From: Toxorhynchites rutilus septentrionalis
Lineage: Eukaryota; Arthropoda; Insecta; Diptera; Culicidae
Length of the DNA stretch: 64,000 bases
NCBI RefSeq assembly: GCF_029784135.1
Contig: NC_073746.1
Coordinates: forward strand, 297,979,614 to 298,043,613
Direction of reading: 5' to 3'
The translations under genes and the position numbers were made by a program. The notes under the pieces are model-generated. The model worked only from the letters and a program-made list of their open reading frames with translations, did not search any database and had not been told where the DNA came from. Below, piece after piece: positions 44,920-56,414 of this stretch. The first letter of the stretch is position 1, and every line of letters starts with the position of its first letter.

Positions 44920-45372
44920 TCACCTTGACGTTTCAATCTCTCCCAACGGCTGCACGATCCAGATTGCTTCGATGAGGAGCGCCGACCGATAGGGATGTGA
45001 CAGCATGGTTAAATCGAAATTTACAGCGGAATCAAAGAAGTACGATAGACAGTCTTGGTTTATGATGCATGACGAAGGTTGCAATCCTTGTGAAAGGAAC
45101 TCAACATATAAGGTGGTGAACACTGACTCTGGATTCAATTGAAGAAATTCTTCGAAATTTTCAACCTTGATTCCTTGATTTAAAATCTTACAGCGGATGA
45201 AAAATCTGTATGATAGTTCTATAAATCGAAGAGGTATAGAAAGTACTTCAGCCAGAATCTCAAGACTCATAGTGTGGGTCGATTGCATGCAACTCAATGC
45301 AATACGCAAGCAACGATATTGTATCCTTTCCATCGTTAGAATATGAGTGTTAAATTTTTTAAATTCTTCCAA
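44920..45372 (-). pseudogene. Non-LTR retrotransposon ORF2 fragment
   Basis: Encodes LTMERIQYRCLRIALSCMQS, then THTMSLEILAEVLSIPLRF, ELSYRFFIRCKILN, the region between reverse transcriptase and RNase H in jockey/I/LOA-type elements (compare the usual LxxIQNRCLRxxLG pattern). The RNase H-like domain that should follow is absent. Frame open for 150 codons, so fairly young. Confidence 0.6.
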
Positions 45373-46479
45373 CGAACATTTTTCAAATTTTTAGTATTTA
45401 GAGTTGGTACTACTGTCAGTGACCTTCACTCGTTGAACCCCACGTCGGTCCCTATTGAGCTTTTTGTTAGCATTACATGTTGTATCTAAATTTTTTTTTT
45501 CTTTTTCTAAATAGATTCTCAGTACCTCGTTTTCATATTTCACATTGTTGAAAACAATTTATGGACCGAAGTAGAACTCTAGAGAAAAGTATTCACCGAT
45601 GGGAGAATAATCTGGCCCATCTCACCTATCAAGCAAGAATGCTCTGGAGTCCAAATCAATCGTTAAGTAAGTATGACAGGCCGAATAGCATGATCGGGTC
45701 TCGTGTGTGTTATATATAATTCTTTGCAGATATTTAACACTATCACATATTAGGGTGCAATTATAAATAAAGCTAATTTTCATGCATAAACACACTCCAT
45801 TTCTCGGAGAGACCAATGGGTAACCATGTTTTAATCTCGTCGTATCGAAATCAAATAACCGATACATCTTAGTTGCAAAATAATGTTGTCAAAAGAGTTA
45901 TAAGTAAATATGTTTTTTTTTCAGGATTATAAAAATCACTTCTCAATCCTAATATCAAAGATCACTGTGCTCAATGAAAGAAACTAAAGAAGAAACTTTG
46001 AAACTTCTCATGTGTGTCATTGAAATTCTCGATTTGAACCCGAATTTCATTAATATTTGCTATATTTATGTATCTATTAGAAATAAAAAATAAGTGTTGC
46101 AAGAATGTTGTTGTTTCAATCATATTGATCCGAATAACTTGATCCAATTTCGACATGTTTTAACCAAACTAAAGAAAAAACTTTATAAGCATCATCCTAT
46201 CTCGTGTTTTTTCTGTCCCACTGACAAGTTCCGTGTACATGAAAGGAAGCAAAGTGAGTATCAAGCAGTCACAGATAAGAATTTTCTAAACGTGATATCA
46301 GTTCCGTTAATCAATCGAAACCTCACGTTTTCGTCTCGACTCAAGCTGACGAAGATTGGGAACGGCCAAAAACACTGACACACGCAGACAATTCCAACAA
46401 ACTAATACGAGCCCCCAAAAGAGGTTTTATTTTTAAACCACTTTCAATTCATCCCTTAGCTCCTCGTCGAGTGGACCGA
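45373..46479. other. Sequence without a recognised gene
   Basis: 45420-45470 carries the GGGACCGACGTGGGGTTCAA (complement) phrase shared with 41262-41300, probably more of the same non-LTR family. No other motif. Confidence 0.3.
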
Positions 46480-47060
46480 TCTGAGTGACATAAAATAGAA
46501 CGAGTAATGATACATACACTGAAGGGCCACTCAAGCTTGCATCCTTCGGCATAATAATTGGTGCCGGCTACAATCGTGGCCTCACGGCATCGGAATCTGT
46601 GTTACAGCAAGGACGGGGATTAATGAGATGACAAGCACCAATACCATTTGGCAACCACTGAACGAAATCATTTATGTAAAACCTGCGGTTGGTAAACTCC
46701 TTGTTCGGCGCGGAAAAGGTACTGAAATTGTCCTCTCTGATGGATAGGGCATCTCATCGTTCGAAGATAAGTGGTCACCGTGACTAGCGATGAGAAGTCC
46801 TCCTGGGGCTGTGCCCAAGATTTCAGGGTGGGATCTGCAATGAGGAATACAGATTGGCGGAGAATGTTTATGAATTTATTGGTATTGCTTCGGACTGGTG
46901 AAGCTTGAATTCTACGAGTTCCATTTTTCCTCCATAATCAATATCAAAATCATTATTGTCGATGCAACTAATACAATCTTCATATGCTGTTCCTGGCAAA
47001 GCATAGTCGGCGTTAGTCCCAACACGAGTTATGCTGCAAACATTTTTTTTACTCTGAACT
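46480..47060 (-). pseudogene. Possible degenerate Cys-rich coding remnant
   Basis: Three minus-strand stretches read like protein but in shifting frames: ADYALPGTAYEDCISCIDNN (about 47015-46955), FYINDFVQWLPNGIGACHLI followed by NPRPCCNTDSDAVRP (about 46690-46590), and ATIVAGTNYYAEGCKLEW (about 46585-46530). Acceptor-like TTGCAG precedes two of them. No family recognised. It may be a dead secreted-protein gene. Confidence 0.3.
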
Positions 47061-48763
47061 TAGTTTGGAATTTGAGCTGAATGTTCCGCAAATTCCTTCC
47101 TTGTAAGTACATTTCTTGATTTCGTACATACGAAATGTTATTACTGTCGAGTCAGCGACGGAGCTGCTCATTGAACGGGTAGTGGGAAGGAATAAGGATT
47201 TATTCTTATCCGAGTAGCAGATTTAATTATATTATATAGACTTTGAATAGAAAGATTTCAATATTGGTGACTTTTGTCGATACCATAAACATTTTTTTTA
47301 CGAGTCAATACAGGAACAACATTTTCATTGATTCGTCTCTGTTCGCATTTCGGCGTGATAAATTTCATCATTATCAAATTTACGAGTGCCACAGCGGTTC
47401 GTTTCTTGCATCAGTACGCGTCAAGTTCCTCTCCGTGCCTCGCCCCTACACAGAAGTCTTTTTGTCACATTTCGGATTCGAAGACACCGCTATCATCGTC
47501 ATCATTACCTTCGTCATCACGTGGCTCACCAGCAGTTCTTGTTCTATTTCTGTGTATACGTTCATGTGCATTGAAGCAATAACCCATCTCCAGCTATCCG
47601 TGTCTGTGTCCCTCTTATCCTGCTCGTTATCCCCCATTTTGCGTTGGGCAGGCAAAGTGTTCTTGGCCGGCGCTCCCACCCCCGATCGCTTTCTTTGAGC
47701 CTTCACCAGCAGAATAATCAGCAACAACACAAATGGGGATCAAGGACGCGTCGCATCAACATCGGCAGAAGCAGCAGCAGCAGCAGCAGCATCCTCTAAA
47801 GGCGCAACCAGAATCTATTTAAGCCCACGCCATCCCGCCAGAATGCTTAGTTCGGATTTTAAACCCGTTCGCGGCGGATTGGGGAAGACAATAGAACGAA
47901 CATTGTATGTCCTATTATTGGTGTGGTTTTAAACAATGTTGTGAGAATAAAAAAAACGCAGTAGTTTGAAAAGTTGAACCATGGATTAGTCCCCTAAAAT
48001 CTCGAGTGCTGCAACACTGCTTGGAATTGAATTGGTTTAAGTGACAATTGATGGCATTGTAAAACCTGACGACTGAAGGGATATTTCAATCGTACCAAAT
48101 AGTTAATTTTCAATGCGTAGCCATAGTGCTAGTTAGTGTTGTTTATATCCATTAACGAACGCGCTGGATTAGTACGTACTTGATCTTGTTGGGTTAGCGA
48201 ACTAAATAAATATCAAATTGTACGTACGTGAGGGTAAGATGCAATTGAGATACCTGGTGTTCCTCGCAATTCGTTGTCAAGTATCATGCTCCTCCATCTA
48301 AAACAGTTCCACTATGGGCTGTTTGTTTTTTCTGATTGCAATTGGCAAACGAAATGTTTTTTTTTCTTTTTCTTTGGAGAAATATTATATATGAAAAGTG
48401 TATTTACCAGTTATTGAGATCAGTTTACACTAATCGAATCTCATTGCGCTAGCAGAATTCAAAAAGCAGATTTGTTGCGTTAAAATGTTTCATCATTCTT
48501 TTATATGGTCAGTGCAGTGAAATTAATTTCTCCGAAATTGACGAAAGTGGATATGGACAAATTACAAGTGTCACATAAATTTTCAAGATTAGATACAACA
48601 GTCAAATCAAATTTTTGTACCATATACGTCTACCAGAAGCTTAAATTGTTTCAGTTTAGCAATACACCGGATTTTTATAAGCAGTAAACTATGGTCTAAT
48701 GAAATGTGAAAAGTTTCCCACACTTGAATCAATCAAACTTGGTTACGAGTTTTAAATTTATGA
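47061..48763. other. Sequence without a firmly recognised gene
   Basis: On the minus strand a TATA-like CTTAAATAGATT (about 47822) is followed by a CTG run giving MLLLLLLL (about 47795) and an open frame that starts LLLIILLVKAQRKRS (about 47730-47446). A first exon of a secreted protein is possible but unproved. Confidence 0.3.
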
Positions 48764-48988
48764 TGGGACAGTTATGCCTAGAATATCAACATGAGACGAT
48801 TAAATTTGGTGTTGTTTTCTGAAATACTTTTTTTTATTGTTTGAGAATTAGTTCGTTCTTCTAAACCAGAAATGAGGGCATTAGCCCTGCTGAAAGCGTG
48901 ACATAAAATTCTTGCACCTGAACCGATTTATTTATAATGAATCTACAAAAAATACATTGCGGGACAGTTATGCCTAGAATATCAACAA
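48764..48988 (+). repeat. Direct repeat, 27 bp, 197 bp apart
   Basis: GGGACAGTTATGCCTAGAAT plus ATCAACA occurs at about 48764 and again at about 48961. Surrounding text differs. Confidence 0.75.
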
Positions 48989-49228
48989 TGAGTGGCAAAA
49001 AGTTTTGATTCGTATGACATTTTAGTTTTCAAGCCCAAACCATTAAAATATATGCAATGTGTCTTGAAGTTATTGGTCGTTCTAGTTTCTACCAACTGAA
49101 CAGATACAACTTCGAATTGAGAGAAATTAATCTTTCGCAAATACACCTTGATTCGTCTTTTTGTAATGTGAATTCTGAAAGTGTATAACATTTTACTCCC
49201 CTATAGTTATGGAGGCTATGCATACGAC

Positions 49229-49292
49229 ATCCGTTCTGCCAGGAAGTTTTTTCGCCAAAGAAATTTCTTTCGATTCGCACTGATACACACGC
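49229..49292 (+). mobile_element. Feilai SINE fragment, degraded
   Basis: CGTTCTGCCAGGAAGTTTTT followed by CGCCAAAGAAATTTC and CGCACTG parallels the Feilai stretch after box B (GTTCTGGTCGGGGAAATTTT, CGTCAAAGAAATTTCCTC). Confidence 0.55.
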
Positions 49293-49439
49293 TGATACCA
49301 ATTTTCTGATTTCAATAATCAGTTACCGTACATTTCGATTGAGCACGTGAAAAATTTCACTGTTTACCAAATACTACAGAACTGATATCTCGATTCTCGA
49401 TTTTCATAAGTTCATATACATTTGCATACTGCTTCCCCT

Positions 49440-49640
49440 CAGTACAAATCTTTTTAACTAGGATCTCCCAAAGGTTTTTCGCTGGGTCCAAGTCCGGGGA
49501 CCGAGCTGGTCAGTTCAGAAAATCTGTTTTCTGTCCTCGATCCGCTGTTTGATTCCTTGTTCTGCCAAAACGTAGATAGTTGTCGAGAATATTTGCTCAT
49601 ACAAAATCAATCAGGGCCATCATTGAGCTTTCGTCACTGA
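49440..49640 (-). pseudogene. Tc1-like transposase fragment
   Basis: Minus strand reads SDESSMMALIDFV ... NILDNYLRFG ... PARSPDLDPAKNLWEILVKK, the end of the Tc1 catalytic domain (compare SPDLNPIENLW). Stops and a frameshift are present; the catalytic Glu position reads AKN rather than IEN. Confidence 0.6.
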
Positions 49641-49754
49641 AAATAACTTGAAGAGTATAAGAAGCATATTTCAATTTGTAGAATTTTAACGACCTATAGA
49701 CAAACAATTAAGACTTCCAAAATTGAAATTTGAGTAAATATGCCATATCCTATC

Positions 49755-51512
49755 GCACAATGGTCCAGAAGATGCATTTAAGTGGAAATTAGCATTTAGA
49801 GCTCGACAGTTATTCTCTAGACAAGAACTGTCTTCGACAAAGTTCTTACACATAAAGGAGCGCTCATTTTTATGTTGTGGACAATAGGATGACCAAAATT
49901 TTCGAAAAAATTAATCTTTCTTGTCTTTATAGAGTGTGGAGACGTGGAGTGTCTGTAAACATAGTTCGTCAATGTTGTAGTCCCAGTTATTTGAGACATC
50001 TTTGTGACAAGTTTTATTTGCTATCTCTTGAAATAGCCGATATAGCGCCTTTTTTCCAAGTCGCGTTAGGGTCACCATTAAAATGGTTTTTTATCTAACC
50101 TTTATATTTCAAATTCTACATACAAAGTGTCTTCGAAAGACTTTTAGAGCTTACTTATACAAACATTTTTCGATGCAGAACTTCAATATCTCAACTTCAC
50201 TCAAAGTTATTGATATTTCTTCCCAAAAAATACGCTCTCTGCAATTGTTTGTCATTCTTTCTGGGGCAAACATAATAAAGTTTATTAGCGGCATTCGAAA
50301 GAGCAGAGTTCACTTTACATGATGTGTGATTTTCAAAACTAAGTTATTTTTCGTGTTTGAGTAAATTTAAATTGAAATCATGAGTTTTTGGGTAAAAAAA
50401 TCATCAGTAACTTTCAATAGGATTAAGATATTGACAAGTTCTGCACCGCAAAATGTTGGTCTTGATAAGCTCTGAAAATCGTACGAAGACAGTTTTGATG
50501 TAGAATTTGAATATAAAAACCCCGCTTTTTCATGGTCACCCTAATGCAACTTAGGAAAAAAGCGCTCAATCGATTATATTAAAAGATAGAAAAAAGCCTT
50601 AGTTCTACAAAGTTGATTGAAATAATTGAGGCTACAATATTGTCGGACTATGTTTGGCTCTATCTATAAAGATAAGAAAGTTAGATTTTTTATTTCATCA
50701 ACTATTTTGGTCACCCTATTTTTGATAACACAAAAATGAGCGCTCTATCATATGTATACCTAAAATTCTACTTCAAAATTGTCTTTGTACGACTTTTAGA
50801 GCTTATCAAGACCAACATTTTGCGATGCACAATTTGTCAATATCTTAATCCTGCTCAAAGTTATTGATGGGTTTTCACCCAAAAACTCATGATTTCAATT
50901 TTAATTTACTCAAATACAAAAAATAACATATCTTTAAAAATCACATATTATATAGAGTGAAATTTTTTCATTCAAATTCCGTCTACAAACATTGTTTATG
51001 TTTGCCCCAGAAAAAATGGCAAGCAATTGAAGAGAGCGTATTTTATGGGAAAAACTATTAATAACTTTGAGTGAAGTTGAGATATTGTCGAGTTCTACAT
51101 CGCAAAATGTTTGTATTAGTATGTTCTAAAAGTCTTTCGAAGACACTTTGTATGTAGAATTTGAAATATAAAAGTTAGAGCAAACAATCGTTTTTTTAAT
51201 GGTGACCCTAACGCATCTTAAAAAAAGGGCGCTATATCGGCTATTTCAAGAGATGTAAAACAATTGTTCTACACAGATGTCTCAAATAACTAGGACTACA
51301 ACATTGTCGAACTATGTTTACCTCTATCTATAGAGATAAGAAAGTTATATTTTTTATTTCATCGAAAATTTTGGTCACCCTATTTTTTGCAACATGAAAA
51401 TGAGCGCTCTGTCATATGTAACAACTTTGTCGAAGACAGTTTTTGTCTAGGGAATAACTGTCGAGCTCTAAGTGCTAATTTCCACATAAATGCATCTCCT
51501 GGACCATTGTGC
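49755..51512. repeat. Long foldback element, 1.76 kb
   Basis: Left end GCACAATGGTCCAGAAGATG pairs with right end CATCTCCTGGACCATTGTGC. Many further inverted pairs, for example AAAGTGTCTTCGAAAGACTT and AAGTCTTTCGAAGACACTTT, put the centre near 50635. The right half also contains a direct repeat of one module (about 50570-50760 and 51228-51420), so each module occurs three times. It has no coding content or clear target duplication. Confidence 0.8.
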
Positions 51513-51978
51513 TTTTTCGATTCATGCGAACATTAGCGAAACTCAATATGTATTGTGTTTGTACTCCTGTGTGAAATGAGGGGTTTTTTTTGTTCTTTTT
51601 GGTTTTACGATTTTCGATCAACACATGCAGTCTTCCGAAAAACACTTACACATGTCCACGCGATGTGAAAATTCCATGTTTTTGTTTGAATTCGAATATG
51701 ATTCTCGCTAGTGTTGAGTGTCTATCCCCAACACGAACAATGATACACAAACATAGACATGTGAAAACAAACACGATGTTTATAATTCAAGAACATCATG
51801 TAAAACATATCACCCGATGTCGCAGTATTCATTGCTTTCGTTTCGTTTCTTTTCATACACGGAAAGAAATTATTCATCCCAAAACATTTCTTCGTAGAAT
51901 ACTTTTTCACAGAAACGAACTTGAAATTTAGTTCGCATTTCAAAAATTGCACGAACTAAGAGGCTTTAAGTTCATGCA

Positions 51979-52448
51979 ACAAAATATATATTTTTATTAA
52001 GGCTCATATGGCGTCAGCCTAACGGGGCCGGGGTTCAATATTTTGACAATGTTTGCTTACAACTATGTTAGTAATATGTAACCGATTACTCGCGGTTGGC
52101 TCGAGGTTAGTATTAAAAGTGTTCTCATAATTGGGATGTTGCAGTCTTCAGTGCTCTGTACGTGTGCCCGACATGGGATACTTCCTATTGGGATGCAGCT
52201 GACCATTAATCAGCAACGACCCCCTAGTCAGCACCCCATATCTAGCGTGGTGCGTCTTTTTCGACTCGAGGAATCCAGGATATTTTCATGATCACTAGCC
52301 GGCGCAATCATCAGCTCGTGTAGAGTTGTCATGAGCGGTACAACCTTTGGCTCTTGTTGAATCTTCAGTGGACTGCACAACCTTCGGCCCGTGTATCTGT
52401 AAAGAGTGTGTGTGTGTATTGCCGCGACTAAGTAAAAGTTTACAGATC
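51979..52448 (-). mobile_element. Non-LTR retrotransposon 3' end, family A copy 4
   Basis: 470 bp of the same 3' region as 30754-31756, 5'-truncated, flanked by the 9-bp target duplication GTTCATGCA (51970-51978 and 52449-52457). Confidence 0.85.
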
Positions 52449-52901
52449 GTTCATGCACATTTTGCAAGTCTGATTAAATAATCCTTGGTTTCGTTCAAAG
52501 AAAACATTCTCTGAATAGAAAGAAGCTTTCTATTTTTTTTTGCGTGCATGTTGGCAATTAAAGTCTGGGGAGCCGACTGCATAGCGGGCGACGTCGTACA
52601 AATGCTGACCAAAAAAATAAATACCCAAAAATTAGTTTTAGATGCAACCTTCAGCGGCACACAGCAGAACCAGCAGAGAAATTTCAGCGGCTAAAACACA
52701 CCATTAATTTCTCGATGTTATCACAAACTGAATGAAGGAAAAAACTAAAAGCTGCACTTACACTGCACTACATATGCTATATGTGCATGCGATTGCATCA
52801 TCCTTTCTTCTCCTCTTCTCCGCTCGTTTTATAGCTCGGGTCGCGATCGTCGCGAACAAGCAGTACTGGCCATTTGTATTCAAAGATCCAGCCAAAATTG
52901 T

Positions 52902-52944
52902 TGCTCCCGTGGTCGAGTGGTTAGCGTCACGCCTAACATGTCAC
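52902..52944 (+). mobile_element. Feilai SINE head fragment
   Basis: TTGCTCCCGTGGTCGAGTGG then TTAGCGTCACGCCTAACATG, the tRNA-like box A half only. It stops abruptly before box B. Confidence 0.7.
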
Positions 52945-53778
52945 TGCTGAATAATTCAATTTTAGTACTTGTTCAAATAGCTAATAATAGCGAATGTTAC
53001 ATGAATTCAATATATAAATTGATGCGTGCACTAAATAATGATATCAAATGTGAAAAACTCTCATATCAATCGATGTTAATTTTGTTCAGAACAGAAAAAG
53101 AGGTTTATTTTATTTGCCCAATATTTTTGATGAAGCACCTATTGTCATGAAAGGAAAGCATTTTTTCCATGTCAACATACCAATACACCACGCGTTGAGT
53201 GGTGGTGGTGTGGTGTCCGATTCGCTTCTTCTACTCTACGAACTGCCGGTGCTTGGGGTGAAAATGCAAGAGAAACTGTACACCATGTTCGAACATCATG
53301 TGAAACATTGGGATTAAACATCGTATGTCCAAACATACCACGAATACAAATATGTCACATTTTCTAACATAGGTACGAAAAATTCATGTTTGTACTCAAA
53401 CACAAAACTGTGAACAGCAGCGTGGACATGTTTATTCCGGACGCAGTGTTTTTTGTGAAACATGGAAGACTGAACACATGACGAATTGTCTCCCGAGAAA
53501 CGTTGAAATTGAAAGACTGCTTGATTTACATCAATTATTTCGAGGTATTCGAAGCAATCCGTTAACTAGAGAGTTTCGATTTAAGCGGGGCTCTTTTAGT
53601 TTTCCGTTTCCTTTTAGTAATTTGCATACTACTTTATGGGATCGACCAATTCGGCGAGCAAGTTTTGAAAATTCCAATAAATTTTGGATAATATATCGAC
53701 AAAAAAAAATTGCATCGATTTCAAAAAAGTGCCAAAACCTGCATTTCGATTGCGATGCGATCATTATTCATTTAACAA

Positions 53779-54300
53779 CTAGCTAACCCGACAAACTTCG
53801 TCTCGGCCAAAATTTATTTTTCATTATCACATCCACGTTTTTTCACTAACGCACGTTCATGGGTCCAATCGCTGAACTGTTCATTGAATGATCTTCTAAT
53901 CTACTCTTCAAAATCACCTTTTATTATAAAATTCTTAGTACTTCAAAGAAAAATCGTTATTATAATATCAGATTATTCTCAGACACAATTCTCGTTCAAG
54001 ATTTTTCAACCTTGCAAATAACATGTTTCTCCGTTACATGAAATAAATGTTTGATACAGGAAATATGATAGAATAAGAACAGCCCTAAATCGGACAATTC
54101 CTCCCTGGAGTTTTGCTCTTATCAACACATTCGGCGATCCTTTTTTTATATATCACAGTAAAATCCATTTCCACTTTCGAACGAAGATCAATTTCGTTAG
54201 CCCAAACATCAAATGGATCAAAAACGCTTGTCACTATGTAATTGTAGAACACATGCGAATTGAATTTTTCGAATTTTCCCATTTTTCTTCAGAGTTTTCC
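53779..54300 (-). mobile_element. Helitron 3' terminus (second element)
   Basis: In complement the edge reads GACGAAGTTTGTCGGGTTAG then CTAG|TT at 53779, the CTRR-T end. It matches the 3' end of the Helitron at 25187 in style. The extent to the right is unclear and may include the tandem array that follows. Confidence 0.55.
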
Positions 54301-54339
54301 GAAAATTTTCAATTGTTATGTTTGGTTGGAATATGTGTA

Positions 54340-55045
54340 TCATTTTTATTGGACCCCCACTCCATTCCAGAGGAGGGAGGGGTGTCATACCATCATAGAA
54401 ACATTTCCCGAACCCAAAAACCATCGCATCCCAAATTTGGCTCTATTTGCATGATTAGTTCTCGAAGAAGTTTGTGTTTCATTTGTATAACAGCTCCCCC
54501 TTAGAGAGATGGTGGAGTGTCTAACCACTGGAAAAACATTTATTGCATCCTAAAACCTCTACATGCCAAATTTGGTTTCATTTGCTTGATTAGTTTTCGA
54601 GTTATGCAGAAATTTGTGTTTCATTTCTATGGCAGCCCCCCTTAGAAAGGTAGGAGTGTTGAACCACCTTAAAAATGTTTCTTGACCCCTAATACCTCCA
54701 CCTGGTTCCGTTTGCTTGATTAGTTCTTGAATTATGCAGAAATGTATGCTTCATATGTATGGCAGTCCCCCCCCCCCTCAGAGAGAGGGAAAGGGTGTCT
54801 ATTCACCATAGAAACGTTTCGTTTCCCCTAAAACCTACGCATGTCAAAATTGGCTCTATTTGCTTGATTAGTTTTCGAGTTATGCAGAAATTTGTCTTTT
54901 ATTTGTATGGCAGCTCCCCCTTAGAGAGAAAGGTGGAGTGTCTAACCACTGTAAAAACATTTATTGCCTCTACATGCCAAATTTGGTTTCATTTGTATGA
55001 CAGCTTCCCCTTAGAGAGTCTAACCACCGTAATATTACATATTGA
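54340..55045 (+). repeat. Tandem array, about five copies of a 140-bp unit
   Basis: Units contain CCAAATTTGGTTTCATTTGC, TTGATTAGTTTTCGAGTTAT, GCAGAAATTTGTGTTTCATT, TGTATGGCAGCCCCCC and a GGAGTGTCTAACCACC phrase. Starts are near 54425, 54567, 54708, 54845 and 54975; the first and last are partial. It lies next to a Helitron end. Confidence 0.75.
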
Positions 55046-55370
55046 AATACAAGCAAAACCTGCAATGGGTCTCAAAATTCTAAAAAAATCAATGTTAAGA
55101 AATATATTTTTTGTATCGTGCAACACTGTTAAAATTCTCAAAAAAAAATTCACATATCAGAAGAAGTGCAGATTCAAATATAAATACGAATTAGAGCAGT
55201 AGTGAATCTACCCCAAAATAATTTCAATATTTGAAGAGTTTTTTAGGACTTAAATTTTTGATGAAATTTTTTTTTGATAATATTTTTCGATACACCATAA
55301 GATGCACTTTCAGTATTTTTTTCAAATTTTTATCTTGACGCTATCAAAAATGGCGTGCAAAAAATCACAG

Positions 55371-55720
55371 GAGGGTTGTGTCTGAGACGCGACCGCATAG
55401 TTGACGTAGGATTCCGTTAGGCTATCTGTTGATTTTGGTTATGTTTGAAGAATTACATCGTTAAACTCTTTAATAATGGTTTGGTGGCCCTGAAATGGTC
55501 CGTTTTGTTTGGTTGTTGGGTATTGTTTCTTCACTCCAGCAGTGTTTACTGAGTGATGATGACAGAAGGATTGTAAACAGTCGTTGGATGGTGCGTATCA
55601 GATAAAAGATACCGAAGTGGAACGAGATATGATGAAAACCGCCCTCCGTGGCCCTAGACGAGATGCCTCCTGTGTTATGTATGGATGAAATAAAGAGAAA
55701 AAAAACTCACCAATGTAATA
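55371..55720 (-). other. Fossil of a histone gene 3' end
   Basis: On the minus strand GGACCATTTCAGGGCC (55501-55486), followed by ACCA, differs from the replication-dependent histone stem-loop GGCCCTTTTCAGGGCC at two positions. AAAGAG (55471-55466), the histone downstream element, lies 14 bases further. No histone coding sequence is recognisable upstream. The neighbouring phrase CGACCGCATAGTTGACGTAG (55390-55410) recurs near 62803. Confidence 0.5.
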
Positions 55721-56223
55721 TAAGATAATTACCAATACCGAACACAATTATCAATTTTTCTCATCAGTAAAATCATGTTACTTTAATATTGAAAAAACAT
55801 ATTTGAAATGGAAAAGGTATTTTTTTTAATAATTTTTACTTTCTGAGTGTTTATTCAACCCAATGCGAATTTTAGTTGGACTAACAACACCTAATACTAT
55901 ATGTAGAACCTATGGAAAATCACTTTTTCTAATATTTCATCACTTTTCCATTTTTCCTCGCCGTATAAATTTTCCTTGGGTTAAAATGAACACAACCAAA
56001 TAGACAGCTTAAACCAAACGATCCGTTCTCGAGCGGGAACACACCTTGGTTTTTATTTAAGAAAATTGAAATAAATCGTTTCATATATCAAGTCATTTCC
56101 GCACACTATTGTGTAGTTGCTGAGGTGGAATCAAAATTTAAAAAAAACGCGCGGGTATCATATCCATTGTTGTTTACATTCAACTTGTAGCATGTATCAT
56201 GTTGAATAGGTCAAATTCCGCCT
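55721..56223. other. AT-rich sequence, nothing recognised
   Basis: No gene or repeat seen. Confidence 0.35.
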
Positions 56224-56414
56224 TTAGGGAATACATTTCGGTAGAAACAAAAGTTCCCTCTACGTTCATGTATTTGCAATGTCGATTTCCCCCAGACAGC
56301 TTGGTTTTAATGTCTCTGTTAGGGAACTCATTTCGGTGGGAGCAAAAGCTCCCCCTACTTCAATGTATTTGCAATGCCGATTTCTCCCAGGCAGCTTGGT
56401 TTTAATGTCTCTGT
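56224..56414 (+). repeat. Two-copy 95-bp tandem repeat
   Basis: TTAGGGAA-ACATTTCGGT ... CAGCTTGGTTTTAATGTCTC at 56224-56318 is repeated at 56319-56413 with about ten differences; a third copy starts and fails. Confidence 0.8.

Larger units (their letters stand above)
51635..53455. mobile_element. TIR element carrying nested insertions (tentative)
   Basis: AAAACACTTACACATGTCCA near 51640 and, in complement, AAAACACTGCGTCCGGAATA plus ACATGTCCACGC near 53450 share the ends AAAACACT and ACATGTCCACGC, and further text (TTTTTGTTTGA). A family A non-LTR end and a Feilai head lie inside. Similarity is partial. Confidence 0.35.

Noticed and set aside
47243..47698. Plus-strand 151-codon frame
   Set aside because: Low-complexity Ser/Val/Ile text from CATCATCGTC-type repeats; no domain, no splice or start context, overlapped by an equally open minus frame.
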